Below are positions 1-9,597 of a stretch of 56,687 bases of DNA, in pieces (within the stretch, counting starts at the first letter, position 1; every line of letters begins with the position of its first letter). Under the pieces are notes generated by a model that was not told the DNA's origin, made no database searches, and was given only the letters and a program-made list of their open reading frames with translations. The stretch covers positions 1 through 56,687 of the forward strand of contig NZ_CAMYWM010000003.1 of the NCBI RefSeq assembly GCF_947302755.1. The letters run 5' to 3'. This stretch comes from an uncultured Anaerovibrio sp. (lineage in GTDB: Bacteria; Bacillota; Negativicutes; Selenomonadales; Selenomonadaceae). The translations under genes and the position numbers were made by a program.

Positions 1-41
1 TTATATGAATGTGAGTCTAGAATAATTTAGAGGTGAATTTT

Positions 42-1262
42 GTGACTGGGTTACAGCGTCTGGCTTCTTCTCGGGCCGTTAAGGATATGATTTATTTGTC
101 AATACTGATGGAGGCTTTTTTCATCGGATTATCACAATGGGTTGCTATAGTATTTATGGGAATTGGCATAGCACTGTTTTTGCTTCGGTGGTGGAAGGAT
201 CCGACATTTCATGTAAAGCGCACCACCTTTCATTGGGCCATAAGCCTTTATCTAGCATGCAGCATCATATCCATCCTGGTGTCGCCGGATAAGATGTATA
301 GCCTGACCATATGGTTTGTGCTGGTCATAATATATTTTTTGACCTATGTGTTGATAAGTCAGAATGTGGAGTCGGCGGACCAGGTTAGGTATATTGCCCT
401 ATCCCTGGGAGCCTCCGCAGCCATTATTGTAGCCTATGGTTTTTTTCAGTATTTTTTTGGCATTGATACCAGTGAAATGAAGTGGGTGGATGGTGAAGCC
501 TTTCCTGAGCTGACCAAGCGAATATTTTCAACCCTGGAAAATCCCAATATTTTGGCAGCTTATCTCGATGTAGTGGTTTGCGTGCTGTTAGGGCTGTTTA
601 CCAATTTGCCGGGAAAACGAATTCGTATTATGCTCGCCCTGGCCATGGCCTGTACCCTGGCCTGTGTTGCAATGACCTATGCCCGGGGCGCCCTCCTTAC
701 TGTGGCCGTTATCATGGCCGGCTATGGAATAATAAAGGATAAGCGGATATTGGCCGCAATTGTGGTACTTGTGGCGGTATTCCTAGCAGTCAATCCGATA
801 TTATTGGAGCGGATGAGCACCATGTTTACGGTGGTCGATACCTCATCGGAAATGCGGATTGCCATGTGGGAAAGTACGGTTCAAATGATTTTGGATCACC
901 CAATATTAGGTATCGGCGGTGGGGCCTATTCACTGGTTTATCCCATTTATGATACCTATATTGTGGATGGCAGTGTGACCTTGGTTCATGCCCATAACAT
1001 TTATTTAAATTATTTGGCGGAAACCGGTATTGTGGGGGGCTGTGCCTTTTTGTTTTTTTTCCTCGGCTATACCGTCACGGCCCTGTTTCCCCAGAAAGCT
1101 ATGCCCGACAACTTTTCCAGGGGAATGCTGCTGGGCTTGGGACTGGCTTTGGTATCGGTGGCCCTTAATGGCCTTACAGATGATGTTTTGTATAATGTCC
1201 CCTCCTCCATGTATCTGTGGATGATGTGCGGACTTGTTTATGTATTAAAGGAGAAGATATAA
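42..1262 (+). CDS. O-antigen ligase / polymerase-like membrane protein (Wzy_C family)
   Basis: Polytopic membrane protein of about 406 residues with ten or more hydrophobic segments. The family joins or polymerises polysaccharide on the periplasmic face of the inner membrane, for example O-antigen onto lipid A-core. Family-like features are an ARG in a loop after the sixth or so helix, a long periplasmic stretch (MWESTVQMILDHP followed by GIGGGAYS) and the HAHNIYLNYLAETG block with its conserved His, Asn, Glu and Gly. The GTG at 42 is preferred over the in-frame GTG at 33 because GAGGTG (30-35) then becomes a ribosome site six bases away. It ends three bases before the next gene, so the two are probably co-transcribed. 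Donor and acceptor cannot be told; O-antigen ligase, polymerase or another glycan ligase are all possible. Confidence 0.75.
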   Translation: MTGLQRLASSRAVKDMIYLSILMEAFFIGLSQWVAIVFMGIGIALFLLRWWKDPTFHVKRTTFHWAISLYLACSIISILVSPDKMYSLTIWFVLVIIYFLTYVLISQNVESADQVRYIALSLGASAAIIVAYGFFQYFFGIDTSEMKWVDGEAFPELTKRIFSTLENPNILAAYLDVVVCVLLGLFTNLPGKRIRIMLALAMACTLACVAMTYARGALLTVAVIMAGYGIIKDKRILAAIVVLVAVFLAVNPILLERMSTMFTVVDTSSEMRIAMWESTVQMILDHPILGIGGGAYSLVYPIYDTYIVDGSVTLVHAHNIYLNYLAETGIVGGCAFLFFFLGYTVTALFPQKAMPDNFSRGMLLGLGLALVSVALNGLTDDVLYNVPSSMYLWMMCGLVYVLKEKI

Positions 1263-1265
1263 TTA

Positions 1266-1940
1266 ATGACAGTAATGACTTTGGATTTTTGGACAGCCTT
1301 ATTTTCTATTGTGATTTTGGATTTGGTTTTGGCCGGTGACAATGCGGTGGTCATTGCCATGGCGGCCCATCGCCTGCCCCATGATCTGAAAAAGAAGGCT
1401 ATTCTGGTGGGTACCGCCGGAGCCGTGATTATACGGATTATTATGACTTTGTTGGCAGTATATCTGTTATCCATCCCATATCTTCAGGCCTTGGGCGGCT
1501 TGCTGTTATTGCCTATTGCTATTAAACTGCTGGCCCCAGCCAAGGAAGGTCATGTGGAGGAGGCCGATAATTTTGCCGGAGCTGTCAAGACTATTATTGT
1601 AGCCGATGCGGCCATGGGCATTGACAATGTGCTGGCTGTAGCCGGAGCAGCTCACGGAAGCTTCCTGCTGGTGGTCATTGGCCTGATAATAAGTGTACCT
1701 ATTGTGGTGGGCAGCAGCCAGATTATCGGTAAGCTGCTGGATAATTGGCCGGTGCTGATTTACCTTGGGGCGGCAATTTTAGGCTGGACCGGTGGCAGCA
1801 TGGTGGTTCACGATGCCAGTATTGGTCCTGTGATTGAAAGCTCCTTGGGGGCTATGGCACCAAAGCTTATTCCGGCCCTGCTGGCCTTGGGCGTATGTGC
1901 CATTGGCTACAGTAAAAAGAAGCAGGCTCAGCCTGAATAA
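1266..1940 (+). CDS. TerC/YjbE-family integral membrane protein (putative metal exporter)
   Basis: A 224-residue membrane protein with about seven hydrophobic helices. Two acidic motifs inside membrane segments, LAGDNAVV near residue 22 and MGIDNVL near residue 118, are the hallmark of the TerC/YjbE/YkoY family and probably form a metal site across two inverted halves. Some Bacillus relatives (YceF, YkoY) take part in Mn2+ export; older annotations say tellurium resistance. A short KKK tail follows the last helix. It starts three bases after the ligase-like gene and lies next to a cation ATPase, which supports a role in metal homeostasis. The substrate is an inference. Confidence 0.8.
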   Translation: MTVMTLDFWTALFSIVILDLVLAGDNAVVIAMAAHRLPHDLKKKAILVGTAGAVIIRIIMTLLAVYLLSIPYLQALGGLLLLPIAIKLLAPAKEGHVEEADNFAGAVKTIIVADAAMGIDNVLAVAGAAHGSFLLVVIGLIISVPIVVGSSQIIGKLLDNWPVLIYLGAAILGWTGGSMVVHDASIGPVIESSLGAMAPKLIPALLALGVCAIGYSKKKQAQPE

Positions 1941-1976
1941 GTGAAGTAGTGTGTTGTACAGTTGTAGGGGTGCTTT

Positions 1977-4622
1977 ATGAGCTTAATGGGTTTGAGTTCC
2001 GGTGAAATCGGGGAACGTCGTGCCAAATACGGTACTAACTCCCTGACTCAGCTGGAACGGGATTCTCTGTCTAAAAAAATTCTTTATGGGTTTAAGGACC
2101 CGATGATTATGATACTCTTAGTCGCTCTGATTATTCAGGGCGTACTTTATTTTATGGGTCAGGCCCAGTGGTTTGAACCGGTGGGTATTTTGGTGGCTGT
2201 GCTTATTGCCAACGGTGTGGCCTCGGTCAGCGAATATCGGCAGGAGGGCAAGGCGGTGGCCCTGCGCAATGACGAAGCCGCCAAGGATATGACCAAGGTG
2301 CTGCGGGATGGTGAGCTTTCAGAAATTCCTGTTGGTGAGGTGGTGCAGGGAGATATAATTTTCCTCCAGGCCGGGGATCGGCTGCCAACTGACGGGGTTT
2401 TTCTGGAGGGCACTGTTCATGTTGATCAGTCGGTGCTAAACGGCGAAACGGAGGAAATATATAAATACCCGGTGGAGGAGGGGTCAGAGGAACAAATCGA
2501 TGTTGATGATCTGCTAAATCCCCATTATGCCTACCGGGGAACGGTGGTATGCAGCGGCGAAGGATATCTGGAAACCAGGGTGGTGGGGGATAATACCCTG
2601 TTTGGTCAATTGGCCCTGGAGGCCCAGTCGGTGGCCCGCCGTACTCCGTTGCAGGTAAAATTGGATAAGCTGGCCAGGCATATCTCCACCTTTGGATATG
2701 TGGGGGCCATTGCCATTGTGGCCGGCATTCTCATGAAGACGGCTATGACAGGTGCAGCCCCTGAGTCCATATGGGAGTGGGTACGCCTGATAATTGATGC
2801 AGTTACGGTGGCGGTAACGGTTATTGTCTGTGCTGTGCCGGAGGGGCTGCCCATGCTTACCTCCATGCTGCTGTCCGTTCAGAGCTTAAAAATGGAGAAG
2901 GACAATGTGCTGGTGAAAAAGATAAATGGCATTGAAACCTCCGGCAGCCTGAGCATTTTGTTCAGTGATAAAACCGGTACCATCACTGAGGGAAAGCTTT
3001 CGGTAATGGATATCACCCTGGGTGATTTATCCAACCTAAGGAAAATTGGTCAATTGGAGCTTAAAACCAAGGGGGGACCAGAGGCCTCCCCGGCATATCT
3101 TGAAAAATTCCTCAATGCCGCCGGGCTTAACAACAGCGCCCACGCCGGCAATGGCAGTATCATAGGCGGCAACAGCACCGACCGGTCAATTATCAAGGCA
3201 CTGATGAAGGCCGATTTGGTGGACAAAATCCATCGGGAGGCCGCCCTGGGCTTTAAATACTTTAATTCCAGGGATAAGTACTCGGCGGTGGCAGTGGATG
3301 AACACAATGAGTGCCGGTGCTATCTGAAGGGCGCACCGGAGGTACTGGTGAGCCGCTGCAGTCATTATTTGTCGGCTGATGGCTCGGTCCATGTATTGGC
3401 CTCCCATGATGCGCTTTTGCAATATCTGGACGACCAGGCAAGGCGGTCCATGCGCTTATTGGCGTTGGCCTATGGCCCGGGCAGCGTCACTGAACAGGGA
3501 GAGGCCGAGGCAATGGGACAGCTTGTTCTGGTGGGAATTATCTGTATTCGGGACAATCTTCGTCCTGAGGCTGTGGGGGCCATTCGCGAGGTACAGAATG
3601 CCGGTGTACAGGTGGTGATGATTACCGGTGATAAGCGGGAAACGGCAGTGGCCATTGCCAAGGAATCCGGATTGCTCCACTCCAGGGAGGATGTGGTGCT
3701 GACCTCCAATGAAATGAAAAAAATGTCTGATGATGAAGTAAAGCATATATTGCCCAAGCTGCGGGTGGTGGCCAGAGCCCTGCCCACGGACAAGAGCCGG
3801 CTGGTACATATCGCCCAGGAGCTGGATATGGTGGTGGGCATGACCGGCGACGGGGTAAACGATGCCCCTGCCCTTAAGAAGGCTGAGGTGGGCTTTGCCA
3901 TGGGCAGCGGTACGGAGGTGGCCAAGGAGGCCGGTGATATTACTATTTTGGACGATAATTTCCAGTCAGTGGTCAAGGCCATTTTATACGGACGGTCAAT
4001 TTTCAAGAGCATCAGGAAATTTCTGATTTTCCAGCTTACAGTAAATGTGGCGGCGGTGCTGGTCTGCTTTCTGGCTCCAATGCTGGGGGAAAATATTGTT
4101 CTTACTGTTATCCAGCTGTTATTGATTAATCTGGCCATGGATACCCTGGCGGCCGTAGCCTACGGCAGTGAGCCGGCCCTGGAGGAATATATGCTGGAAA
4201 AGCCGGTAGCCCGTCAGGAAAGCATCGTTACCCGGAGGATGCTGGTTCAGGTGATTATAAATGCCCTGGTAATAACCATAATTTGTCTGAGCATTTTGTT
4301 CCTTGAACCAGTCAGGAGCCTGTTTGGCGATGTAACCACTACCTATCTGAAATCGGCCCTTTTTGCCACCTTTATGATGGCCATAACCTTCAATGGGTTT
4401 AATGCCCGTACGGAGCATCTGAATGTCTTTGAGCATTTGGGCCGCAATAATACCTTTTTGCTGGTAAGCTTTGCTATATTTGCCATGCAATGGTTATTCG
4501 TGGAATTTGGCGGAGAAATTCTCAGCGTGGAACCCCTTTCTTTAAAGACCTGGCTTATATGTGCTGCAATGGCCATATTGGTTATACCGGTGGACGTAAT
4601 AAGAAGAATAATAATGAGATAG
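1977..4622 (+). CDS. Calcium-type P-type ATPase (P2 family)
   Basis: 881-residue P-type ATPase that should move Ca2+ (or a related cation) across the cytoplasmic membrane using ATP. The phosphorylation motif DKTGT lies near residue 331, the actuator loop reads NGET in place of TGES, and the hinge motifs MITGDK and TGDGVNDAPAL are intact. The ion-site motifs point to the Ca2+ subfamily: VPEGLP in the fourth helix (Glu309 of SERCA) and NLAMDTLAA in the sixth (Asn796/Asp800 of SERCA). The N-terminus resembles the cation-ATPase N domain and the C-terminus has the usual six extra helices. GTAGGGGTG precedes the ATG. It follows TerC by 36 bases and ends at a terminator. Ca2+ against Mn2+ or Na+ cannot be decided by sequence alone. 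Confidence 0.9.
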   Translation: MSLMGLSSGEIGERRAKYGTNSLTQLERDSLSKKILYGFKDPMIMILLVALIIQGVLYFMGQAQWFEPVGILVAVLIANGVASVSEYRQEGKAVALRNDEAAKDMTKVLRDGELSEIPVGEVVQGDIIFLQAGDRLPTDGVFLEGTVHVDQSVLNGETEEIYKYPVEEGSEEQIDVDDLLNPHYAYRGTVVCSGEGYLETRVVGDNTLFGQLALEAQSVARRTPLQVKLDKLARHISTFGYVGAIAIVAGILMKTAMTGAAPESIWEWVRLIIDAVTVAVTVIVCAVPEGLPMLTSMLLSVQSLKMEKDNVLVKKINGIETSGSLSILFSDKTGTITEGKLSVMDITLGDLSNLRKIGQLELKTKGGPEASPAYLEKFLNAAGLNNSAHAGNGSIIGGNSTDRSIIKALMKADLVDKIHREAALGFKYFNSRDKYSAVAVDEHNECRCYLKGAPEVLVSRCSHYLSADGSVHVLASHDALLQYLDDQARRSMRLLALAYGPGSVTEQGEAEAMGQLVLVGIICIRDNLRPEAVGAIREVQNAGVQVVMITGDKRETAVAIAKESGLLHSREDVVLTSNEMKKMSDDEVKHILPKLRVVARALPTDKSRLVHIAQELDMVVGMTGDGVNDAPALKKAEVGFAMGSGTEVAKEAGDITILDDNFQSVVKAILYGRSIFKSIRKFLIFQLTVNVAAVLVCFLAPMLGENIVLTVIQLLLINLAMDTLAAVAYGSEPALEEYMLEKPVARQESIVTRRMLVQVIINALVITIICLSILFLEPVRSLFGDVTTTYLKSALFATFMMAITFNGFNARTEHLNVFEHLGRNNTFLLVSFAIFAMQWLFVEFGGEILSVEPLSLKTWLICAAMAILVIPVDVIRRIIMR

Positions 4623-4625
4623 CTG

Positions 4626-4670
4626 ATATGCCTGTGGAGATATAGTAATATTTTCGCAGGCATATTTTGT
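4626..4670 (+). terminator. Intrinsic terminator after the cation ATPase gene
   Basis: ATATGCCTG (4626-4634) pairs perfectly with CAGGCATAT (4657-4665) and is followed by TTTTGT. It closes the first transcription unit before the promoter of the riboswitch operon. Confidence 0.65.
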
Positions 4671-4702
4671 AATAATCATCATACAAATATGCCTATTATG
4701 CA

Positions 4703-4731
4703 TTGACATTTATTGTATTACGATTTAGAAT
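4703..4731 (+). promoter_or_regulatory. Sigma-A promoter of the cobalamin-riboswitch/mutAB operon
   Basis: TTGACA at 4703-4708, a 17-base spacer and TAGAAT at 4726-4731. A start of transcription near 4738 places the riboswitch at the very 5' end of the message. Confidence 0.8.
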
Positions 4732-4752
4732 GAAATTAATTAAATAGAGTGA

Positions 4753-4974
4753 GGACAGGTGTCTGTCGATCAGACTTAATAGAGAATCCGGTATAAGCCG
4801 GAGCGGTCCCGCCACTGTAAGGGCGAGCAAGATACATGTATGTCACTGGGTCACGGGTAATGTGATCTGGGAAGGCGTATCAAGCGTTGAACCCGAGCCA
4901 GGAGAACTGCCTGTTTTATCATTTCCGTTAGCGAATATTTCAGAGAGCTGCCAGCAACCCTCTGAATGGTAAGA
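4753..4974 (+). promoter_or_regulatory. Cobalamin (adenosylcobalamin-class) riboswitch
   Basis: The conserved core is easy to read: ACAGGTG at 4755, GCGGTCCCGCCACTGTAA at 4803-4820, CACTG followed by CTGGGAAGGCG, and the B12 box GAGCCAGGAGAACTGCCTG at 4895-4913, whose CCTG closes the first stem with CAGG near 4756. A hairpin with loop GGGTAAT (about 4852-4866) could make a kissing contact with a downstream hairpin, CAGAG (4941-4945) with CTCTG (4970-4974), whose loop carries CAACC; this L5-L13 contact is typical of the large AdoCbl class and is inferred by eye. It lies between a good promoter and two terminators ahead of mutA, so it should gate transcription of mutA-mutB-meaB and the MsrA-like gene. 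Whether ligand turns expression off (usual) or on cannot be told. Confidence 0.93.
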
Positions 4975-5063
4975 TGCTTATACCTGCGAGCGATGGGTAG
5001 GGGATGGAACTATGATGGATGGAATATGGCGAGTTTAGGCGATTCCGTTATCTGGTATCAATC

Positions 5064-5097
5064 TCCGACTTATTTTTTTTAAGTCGGATTTTTATTT
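5064..5097 (+). terminator. First intrinsic terminator of the riboswitch expression platform
   Basis: TCCGACTT (5064-5071) pairs with AAGTCGGA (5081-5088) and is followed by TTTTTATTT. It lies about 90 bases after the putative kissing-loop hairpin of the cobalamin aptamer and before the mutA ribosome site, so it is the likely attenuator. Confidence 0.8.
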
Positions 5098-5124
5098 GCC
5101 GGATGCATATTTCAACCATCAAAT

Positions 5125-5160
5125 CCATCTGCACACTCTAGGCAGATGGTTTTTTATTTT
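5125..5160 (+). terminator. Second tandem terminator before mutA
   Basis: CCATCTG (5125-5131) pairs with CAGATGG (5143-5149) and runs into TTTTTTATTTT. It is a second terminator-like hairpin only 28 bases after the first, still upstream of the AAGGAGG of mutA. Either it tightens the riboswitch gate or it is the actual switch helix. Confidence 0.7.
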
Positions 5161-5182
5161 TCGTGTGAAGGAGGTAAATTCA

Positions 5183-7384
5183 ATGAATGAGGAGAAAAGC
5201 GGTCAGGCCCAGGAAGAGCTGGATCTTCAGGCCATTCTGAAAAAGGCAGAGCAGCAGACTACATTTCCTGATGTGCCTTTGGATGAATTTACGCCGCCTA
5301 CTTATGATGAATGGAAGGAAGCATGTATTGCCCTGCTGAAAGGTGCTCCATTTGAAAAGAAAATGTATACCAAAACCTATGAGGGTATAACATTTTCACC
5401 AATGTATTTCCGTAAAGATACGGACCCTATCTTGCCGAAAAAATCCTTCCCAGGTATGGATGATTTTATGCGGGGGGCCAAGCCAAATGGCTATATTGAA
5501 GCTCCATGGGGTATAGCTCAGGCCTGTGATGAAACAATGCCAAAGGAGAATAACGATCTTCTGAAGCATGAAATAGATCGGGGTTCAACGATTTACAATA
5601 TTACCCTTGATAAGGCCAGCCTTGTCTGTGGGGATGCACGGGAGGCTGACAAGCCAGGTGATGAAGGCTGCAGTATTACCACCCTGCAGGATGTCCATGA
5701 TTTGTTGGATGGGCTGAAGCTGGACAAGTATCCTGTGTACATTTATGCCGGTGCTTCGGCAGTTCCGATGCTGTCCATGGTGGCTGCCAATTTAAAATCC
5801 AGTGGACAGTCAACTGATATTTTGAAGGGTATTATCGGTGCAAATCCAATCGGTGAATTGGTGGCAACCGGCCACAATACCCAATCCCTGGCCAAGCTCT
5901 ATGATGAAGCCTATGAAGCAGCCCGGTGGGCCATCAAAAATGCACCGGGGCTGAAGACCTGCTTTGTAAAGAGTGATGTATTCAGCAATGGCGGCGCCAA
6001 TGATATTCAGGAGATTGCCTACAGTCTGGCTGTGGCTGCCGATTATATCAGGGCTATGCTGGAGCGCGGTCTTACGGTGGAGGAAGCTGCCGGTCAGGTG
6101 GCCTTTGAATTCTCCATGGGGGCCAATTTCTTCATGCAGATTGCCAAGCTCAGAGCAGTCCGTCCTATTTGGTCCCAAATCGTTGAGGCCTTTGGCGGCA
6201 GTGCCGATGTTCAGAAAATGTACATTCACGCCCGTCCGGCCCGGTTCTTTAAGACTGTATACGATCCATATGTAAATATGCTCCGCAATACCTCGGAAAT
6301 TTTCTCCGGTGTTGTCGGGGGACTGGATTCCTTTGAAAATCCACCCTTTGATGAGGTTATCAGAAAGGGCGACGAATTCTCCCGTCGTATTGCCCGGAAT
6401 GTCCAGATAATGCTTCAGGAGGAATTTGGCCTGTTACAGCCAATTGACCCTGCCGGCGGCTCCTGGGCCGTTGAAACCCTTACCAAGCAGGTGAAGGAAA
6501 AAATCTGGGATGAGTTCAAGGTTATTGAAACCAAGGGCGGTATTGTGGAGGCCCTGAAGGAGGGCTATCCTCAGGAGCAGATTGGTCTTATTCTGGCCGA
6601 GCGGTTCAAGAAGCTGGAGCTTCGCCGTGACCGTATTGTTGGCTCCAACATGTATCCGAACATGACAGAGGTCCGCCTTGATCCAAGACCGGAGGATTTT
6701 GGGGAGAACAAGCAGCAGCGCACAGCTGATATTACGGCATATCTTGATGATATTGACAATAAATTCTGTGATGAGGCCCTGAACAAAATCAAGGAAACCA
6801 AGGGGAGCATGGAGGCGGTTATCGAAGCTGCCAAGGCTGGTGCTACTATTGCTCAGCTGCGAGAAGCCCTGACCTGCCCGAAGTGTGCTGAAAATGCTGA
6901 GAGGGTTGAAAAAATAGACAGACACCGTTGGAGTGAGCGTTATGAGGCACTGCGCATGATTACTGAGGCCTACAAGGAAGAGAAGGATGATAATGTGCGG
7001 ATTTTCCTGGCCAATATGGGTCCAATCCCGCAGCATAAGGCCAGAGCCGATTTCTCCACCGGCTTCCTCCAGGTAGGTGCCTTTGAGGTATTGGGCAACA
7101 ACGGCTTCCCCACTGAGGAGGAGGCTGCGGCTGCTGCCAAGGAATCCGGTGCTGATGCAGTAGTTATCTGCTCCACCGATGCTACCTATCCTGATATTGT
7201 ACCTAAGCTGGCACCAATGCTTCATGAGGCATTGCCTAATGCAACGGTGTTCCTGGCCGGTGAGGCTCCGAAGGATCTCAAGGAAACCTACGATAATGCC
7301 GGTATTGATAAATATATTTCCGTTAAGGCAAATTGTTATGAAATCCTGCAGGCACTGCAGAAGAAGAAAGGGATGATTGAGTGA
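5183..7384 (+). CDS. mutA: Methylmalonyl-CoA mutase small (beta) subunit
   Basis: 733-residue non-catalytic partner of the heterodimeric adenosylcobalamin-dependent mutase that interconverts succinyl-CoA and methylmalonyl-CoA. The TIM-barrel half is recognisable from the [17 protein letters not shown] block and the [18 protein letters not shown] helix, and the last 130 or so residues have the B12-domain fold but lack the DxHxxG cobalamin-ligand motif, as expected for the small subunit (Propionibacterium MutA type). The ATG at 5183 has AAGGAGG nine bases upstream; the longer reading frame from 5096 would start inside the terminators. It overlaps the mutB start by one base (TGATG). Expression should depend on the riboswitch at 4753. 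Confidence 0.93.
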   Translation: MNEEKSGQAQEELDLQAILKKAEQQTTFPDVPLDEFTPPTYDEWKEACIALLKGAPFEKKMYTKTYEGITFSPMYFRKDTDPILPKKSFPGMDDFMRGAKPNGYIEAPWGIAQACDETMPKENNDLLKHEIDRGSTIYNITLDKASLVCGDAREADKPGDEGCSITTLQDVHDLLDGLKLDKYPVYIYAGASAVPMLSMVAANLKSSGQSTDILKGIIGANPIGELVATGHNTQSLAKLYDEAYEAARWAIKNAPGLKTCFVKSDVFSNGGANDIQEIAYSLAVAADYIRAMLERGLTVEEAAGQVAFEFSMGANFFMQIAKLRAVRPIWSQIVEAFGGSADVQKMYIHARPARFFKTVYDPYVNMLRNTSEIFSGVVGGLDSFENPPFDEVIRKGDEFSRRIARNVQIMLQEEFGLLQPIDPAGGSWAVETLTKQVKEKIWDEFKVIETKGGIVEALKEGYPQEQIGLILAERFKKLELRRDRIVGSNMYPNMTEVRLDPRPEDFGENKQQRTADITAYLDDIDNKFCDEALNKIKETKGSMEAVIEAAKAGATIAQLREALTCPKCAENAERVEKIDRHRWSERYEALRMITEAYKEEKDDNVRIFLANMGPIPQHKARADFSTGFLQVGAFEVLGNNGFPTEEEAAAAAKESGADAVVICSTDATYPDIVPKLAPMLHEALPNATVFLAGEAPKDLKETYDNAGIDKYISVKANCYEILQALQKKKGMIE

Positions 7385-9585
7385 TGGCTTCTTTTAAAAA
7401 TCCTGATTTTACCAGCATGAACCTGAAAGAAGCTCCAGAGAGAAGCCCTGAAGAATGGCGTAAGCTGTTTGAGGACGCTGCCGGTGCCAATTTCGACAAG
7501 CTGACTGGCAAGACAATGGAGCATATTCCTATAAAACCGCTGTATAACTATGATGAATATGAGCATATGAATCATCTGGATTTTGCCTCAGGTATTCCAC
7601 CATGCCTTCGTGGCCCATATTCCACCATGTATGTATTCCGTCCTTGGACGGTACGTCAGTATGCAGGCTTCTCCACAGCCGAGGAATCCAACGCTTTCTA
7701 CAGAAGAAACCTGGCTGCTGGTCAGAAGGGTCTGTCCATTGCCTTCGACCTGCCTACCCATCGCGGCTACGACTCTGATAATCCACGGGTTTTGGGTGAT
7801 GTTGGTAAGGCTGGCGTTGCTATTGACTCCATTTTGGATATGCGTATTCTGTTCAGCGGTATTCCCCTTGACCAGATGTCCGTATCCATGACCATGAACG
7901 GTGCTGTACTGCCGATTTTGGCCTTCTACATCCTCTCCGGTGAGGAGCAGGGGGTAGATAAGAAGGTTATGGCCGGTACCATTCAGAATGATATTTTGAA
8001 GGAATTCATGGTGCGTAATACCTATATTTACCCACCTGAAATGTCCATGCGTATTATCGGTGATATATTCGAGTACACCACCAAGTACATGCCTAAGTTC
8101 AACAGTATTTCCATTTCCGGCTACCACATGCAGGAGGCCGGTGCCACGGCTGATATTGAGCTGGGCTATACTTTGGCTGATGGTCTTGAGTACATCCGTA
8201 CCGGTGTGGCTGCCGGCCTGCCGGTAGATGCTTTTGCCAAGCGTCTGTCCTTCTTCTGGGCTATCGGTAAGAATTACTTTATGGAGGTTGCCAAGATGCG
8301 TGCGGCTCGTGTGCTGTGGGCGAAGATTGTTAAGTCCTTTGGGGCTACCAATGATAAGTCCATGGCCCTGAGAACCCACAGCCAGACCTCCGGTTGGTCA
8401 CTGACAGCCCAGGATCCATTTAACAATGTATCCCGTACCCTGATGGAGGCCATGGGTGCTGCTTTGGGACATACCCAGTCCCTCCATACAAATGCGCTGG
8501 ATGAGGCCATTGCCCTGCCAACTGACTTCTCCGCCCGCATTGCCCGTAATACCCAGCTTTATATTCAGGATGAGACCAGCGTATGTAAGATTATTGACCC
8601 TTGGGGCGGTTCCTACTATGTTGAGGCTCTCACCAATGAAATTATCCGCCGTGCCTGGGCTCATATCCAGGAGGTTGAGGCACTGGGCGGCATGGCCAAG
8701 GCTATTAACAGCGGTCTGCCTAAGATGCGTATTGAGGAGGCTGCAGCACGTCGTCAGGCTCAGATTGACTCCGGTAATGAATCCATCGTAGGCCTGAACC
8801 GGTTCCGCCTGGAGAAGGAGGATCCGCTGGAGATCCTGGCCATTGATAATACTGCCGTTCGTCAGGCTCAGATTGAACGCCTCGAAAAGCTCCGTGCCGA
8901 GCGTAACGATGATGATGTTCGTCGTTGTCTGGAGGGCATTACCAAGGCTGCTGAGTCCCGTGACAATGGTAACCTCCTTGAAGCAGCCGTTGATGCAGCT
9001 CGTGCCCATGCTTCCTTGGGTGAAATTTCCGATGCTGTTGAGAAGGTTTCCGGTCGCTTCCAGGCCGTTATCCATACCATTTCCGGTGTTTATTCCTCCG
9101 AGTTCACTGACAAGAGTGCATTGGAGAAGGCTCGGGAAATGGCTGATGAATTTGAAAATCTTACTGGTCGCCGTCCAAGAATTTTCGTGGCCAAGATGGG
9201 CCAGGATGGTCATGACAGAGGCCAGAAGGTTATAGCTTCTTCCTTCGCCGATATGGGCTGGGATGTTGATGTAGGTCCTCTTTTCCAAACCCCGGAAGAG
9301 ACTGCACAGGATGCCGTCGATAATGATGTTCACATGGTTGGGTTCAGTTCCTTGGCCGCTGGTCATAATACTCTCCTTCCACAGCTGGTACAGGAGCTGA
9401 AAAAGCTTGGCCGTGAGGATATCATGGTATGTATCGGCGGCGTTATCCCAGTACAGGATTATGATTTCCTGTATGAAAGCGGTGCAGTGGCCATATTTGC
9501 CCCTGGAACCAATATTCCTGAGGCAGGCATCAAGCTGCTGACCCTTTTGATTGAGCGTGCCAAGGAAGACTTGGCAGAGGAGTAA
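7384..9585 (+). CDS. mutB: Methylmalonyl-CoA mutase large (alpha) subunit, B12-binding
   Basis: 733-residue catalytic subunit. It carries the substrate barrel followed by the C-terminal cobalamin domain with GQDGHDRG (His is the lower cobalt ligand), FSSLAAGH and CIGGVIP. Residues that set substrate choice fit methylmalonyl-CoA: Tyr in VRQYAGFST (Tyr89 of the Propionibacterium enzyme) and Arg in [11 protein letters not shown] (Arg207), which are Phe and Gln in isobutyryl-CoA mutases. The catalytic His is in SGYHMQEAG. Similarity to P. freudenreichii MutB is very close along the whole length. The ATG at 7384 overlaps the mutA stop, giving translational coupling. It forms the MutAB dimer and is serviced by the MeaB encoded next. 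Confidence 0.96.
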   Translation: MASFKNPDFTSMNLKEAPERSPEEWRKLFEDAAGANFDKLTGKTMEHIPIKPLYNYDEYEHMNHLDFASGIPPCLRGPYSTMYVFRPWTVRQYAGFSTAEESNAFYRRNLAAGQKGLSIAFDLPTHRGYDSDNPRVLGDVGKAGVAIDSILDMRILFSGIPLDQMSVSMTMNGAVLPILAFYILSGEEQGVDKKVMAGTIQNDILKEFMVRNTYIYPPEMSMRIIGDIFEYTTKYMPKFNSISISGYHMQEAGATADIELGYTLADGLEYIRTGVAAGLPVDAFAKRLSFFWAIGKNYFMEVAKMRAARVLWAKIVKSFGATNDKSMALRTHSQTSGWSLTAQDPFNNVSRTLMEAMGAALGHTQSLHTNALDEAIALPTDFSARIARNTQLYIQDETSVCKIIDPWGGSYYVEALTNEIIRRAWAHIQEVEALGGMAKAINSGLPKMRIEEAAARRQAQIDSGNESIVGLNRFRLEKEDPLEILAIDNTAVRQAQIERLEKLRAERNDDDVRRCLEGITKAAESRDNGNLLEAAVDAARAHASLGEISDAVEKVSGRFQAVIHTISGVYSSEFTDKSALEKAREMADEFENLTGRRPRIFVAKMGQDGHDRGQKVIASSFADMGWDVDVGPLFQTPEETAQDAVDNDVHMVGFSSLAAGHNTLLPQLVQELKKLGREDIMVCIGGVIPVQDYDFLYESGAVAIFAPGTNIPEAGIKLLTLLIERAKEDLAEE

Positions 9586-9597
9586 TGGTGACGAGTT

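Noticed and set aside
5810-6229. Minus-strand frames opposite mutA and mutB (also 6434-7225, 7588-8379, 8398-9366)
   Set aside because: All lie fully inside well-identified genes, have no family resemblance and no translation signals.
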